Shown here piece by piece: positions 6,523-7,371 of a DNA stretch of 7,371 bases. Source of the DNA: an uncultured cyanobacterium. GTDB taxonomy: Bacteria; Cyanobacteriota; Cyanobacteriia; PCC-6307; Cyanobiaceae. The translations under genes were made by a program, and so were the position numbers. The stretch's first letter is position 1. Every line of letters starts with the position of its first letter. Location: assembly GCA_903831165.1 (NCBI GenBank), contig CAIKWV010000379.1:1-7371 (forward strand), given 5' to 3'. The notes below the pieces were generated by a model. The model did not search any database, was not told where the DNA came from, and saw nothing but the letters and a program-made list of their open reading frames with translations.

Positions 6523-6540
6523 CGGGCTCGCCTCCGTCAA
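6511..6540 (-). promoter_or_regulatory. Candidate rplU promoter (TTGACG -35, CAAACT -10)
   Basis: On the minus strand TTGACG (6540-6535) matches the -35 consensus at five of six positions. It is followed after 18 bases by CAAACT (6516-6511), a weak -10 with three matches of six. If it is used, transcription would start near 6504, inside the inverted repeat. That repeat would then overlap the -10 element and act as DNA rather than as a complete RNA hairpin. Confidence 0.25.
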
Positions 6541-6581
6541 CATTCAGCCAGCTCCGCGCTGCCGCAACCCCGCCCCCATCG

Positions 6582-7371
6582 ATGCCAGAACCGGCGCTCA
6601 CCATTGCCTGCCTGATCCGCGACCCGGCGCTGGCGGAGGTCTGCGGCCAGTGGCTCAGCGGTAGTCGCTACCTGGTGGAACGCTTCGATCCGGCGGCGGA
6701 TCCGGTGGCGATCCTGGATCAGCGCCGCGAAGATTTTGATGCGGTTCTGCTGCAGCAGGGGTCGCTGGAAGCCGAGGCCTGTCGGATGCTCAACGAGCTG
6801 GGGCTGCTGCTGCCGGCGGTGGTGATCGGCGAGGTGACCGGCCAGGTGGAGTACCACGCTGCGGAGGTGCATCTGCCCCAGGATCAGTTGGAGCAGCTGA
6901 GTTACAGCCTTGATGCGGCGCTGTCGCGCTTTGTGCGCCGGGGCCTGTTGAGCGCCGGCAGCCTCAGCCCCGGCAACGGCGAGGGCGGCTCCGATCGCTG
7001 GAAGCTGGCCAATCGGCTCAAGGGCCGGCTGAGCTATCTGGGGGTTTATTACAAGCGAGACCCCGACCGGTTTCTGCGCAATCTGCCGCCCGCCGAACGG
7101 GAGGAGCTGCTGCGATCGCTGACGCGCACCTACCGTGATCTTCTGCTCAGCTACTTCCGCGATCCGGCCGCCGCCAACCAGGCGCTTGAAAGTTACGTGA
7201 ATACGGCCTTCTTCATTGATCTGCCGATCACGCAAACGGTCGAGATCCATATGAACCTGATCGAAGGTTTCTGGAAGCAGTTGAGGCTGGAGGGACACAA
7301 GCAGGATTTTCTCCAGGATTACCGTCTTGCCCTGCTGGATGTGATGGCCCATCTCTGTGAAATGTATCGAC
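6582..7371 (+). CDS. kaiA: Circadian clock protein KaiA, 3' end cut by window edge
   Basis: KaiA binds the C-terminal tail of KaiC and promotes KaiC autophosphorylation in the cyanobacterial KaiABC oscillator. 263 residues are visible. The S. elongatus protein has 284, and its alignable end suggests only about ten residues are missing here. Residues 1-120 form the pseudo-receiver domain, including AVVIGEV and YHAAEVHLPQDQLEQL (91-106). Its counterpart to the phosphoacceptor strand reads DAVLLQQG, with no aspartate at the usual site, as in other KaiA. A variable linker follows (about 121-140). The C-terminal KaiC-binding helical domain contains YLGVYYKRDPDRFLRNLP (152-169), the helix segments LLSYF and FVNxAFF-like YVNTAFF, VEIHMNLIEGF, and AHLCEMYR at the end. 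ATG 6582 gives an N-terminus that aligns with the family. The leader is C-rich without a Shine-Dalgarno. kaiA is head-to-head with rplU, and kaiB/kaiC may lie just beyond the right edge (inference). Confidence 0.96.
   Translation, partial: MPEPALTIACLIRDPALAEVCGQWLSGSRYLVERFDPAADPVAILDQRREDFDAVLLQQGSLEAEACRMLNELGLLLPAVVIGEVTGQVEYHAAEVHLPQDQLEQLSYSLDAALSRFVRRGLLSAGSLSPGNGEGGSDRWKLANRLKGRLSYLGVYYKRDPDRFLRNLPPAEREELLRSLTRTYRDLLLSYFRDPAAANQALESYVNTAFFIDLPITQTVEIHMNLIEGFWKQLRLEGHKQDFLQDYRLALLDVMAHLCEMYR

Noticed and set aside
6537..7352. 271-residue minus-strand open frame opposite kaiA
   Set aside because: KaiA on the plus strand is unmistakable. The antisense frame has no recognised motif.

Overview
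The window is a very G+C-rich stretch of cyanobacterial chromosome, by eye roughly two thirds G+C. The clearest taxonomic marker is kaiA, the circadian clock gene, read rightward off the right edge. KaiA is found only in cyanobacteria, and Prochlorococcus has lost it. Very high G+C, compact spacing, starts without Shine-Dalgarno sequences and the protein character suggest a Cyanobium / high-GC picocyanobacterial Synechococcus type of organism. The genus is an inference.

Layout, left to right. (1) Positions 1-741, minus strand: ribonuclease Z, cut by the left edge. (2) A spacer of about 100 bases, then two plus-strand genes: a SpoIID/LytB-type cell-wall protein (845-2536) and a glucosamine-6-phosphate deaminase (2533-3324). 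The second gene starts at a TTG that overlaps the stop of the first (TTGA), so the two are probably translationally coupled. (3) A convergent spacer of 134 bases, then a minus-strand YebC/PmpR gene (3459-4244). (4) A 468-base stretch without a convincing gene (4245-4712). It holds a degenerate 15-base tandem array, a 24-base tandem pair and broken reading frames rich in Pro, Thr, Gln and Val. (5) A minus-strand translation cluster in transcription order rplU (L21), rpmA (L27), truB (tRNA pseudouridine-55 synthase). (6) A 177-base divergent control region with three dyad elements. (7) kaiA, plus strand, from 6582 to the right edge.

Functionally the window mixes RNA processing and translation genes (rnz, rplU, rpmA, truB), a YebC family factor, a two-gene cell-wall/amino-sugar unit and the clock gene kaiA. 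I see no mobile element, CRISPR array, tRNA, rRNA or defence system. No clearly new multi-gene system is visible. The most interesting non-routine signals are the 11-bp-stem inverted repeat between rplU and kaiA, the 15-base repeat array between yebC and truB, and a low-complexity insertion of about 110 residues inside the SpoIID protein.
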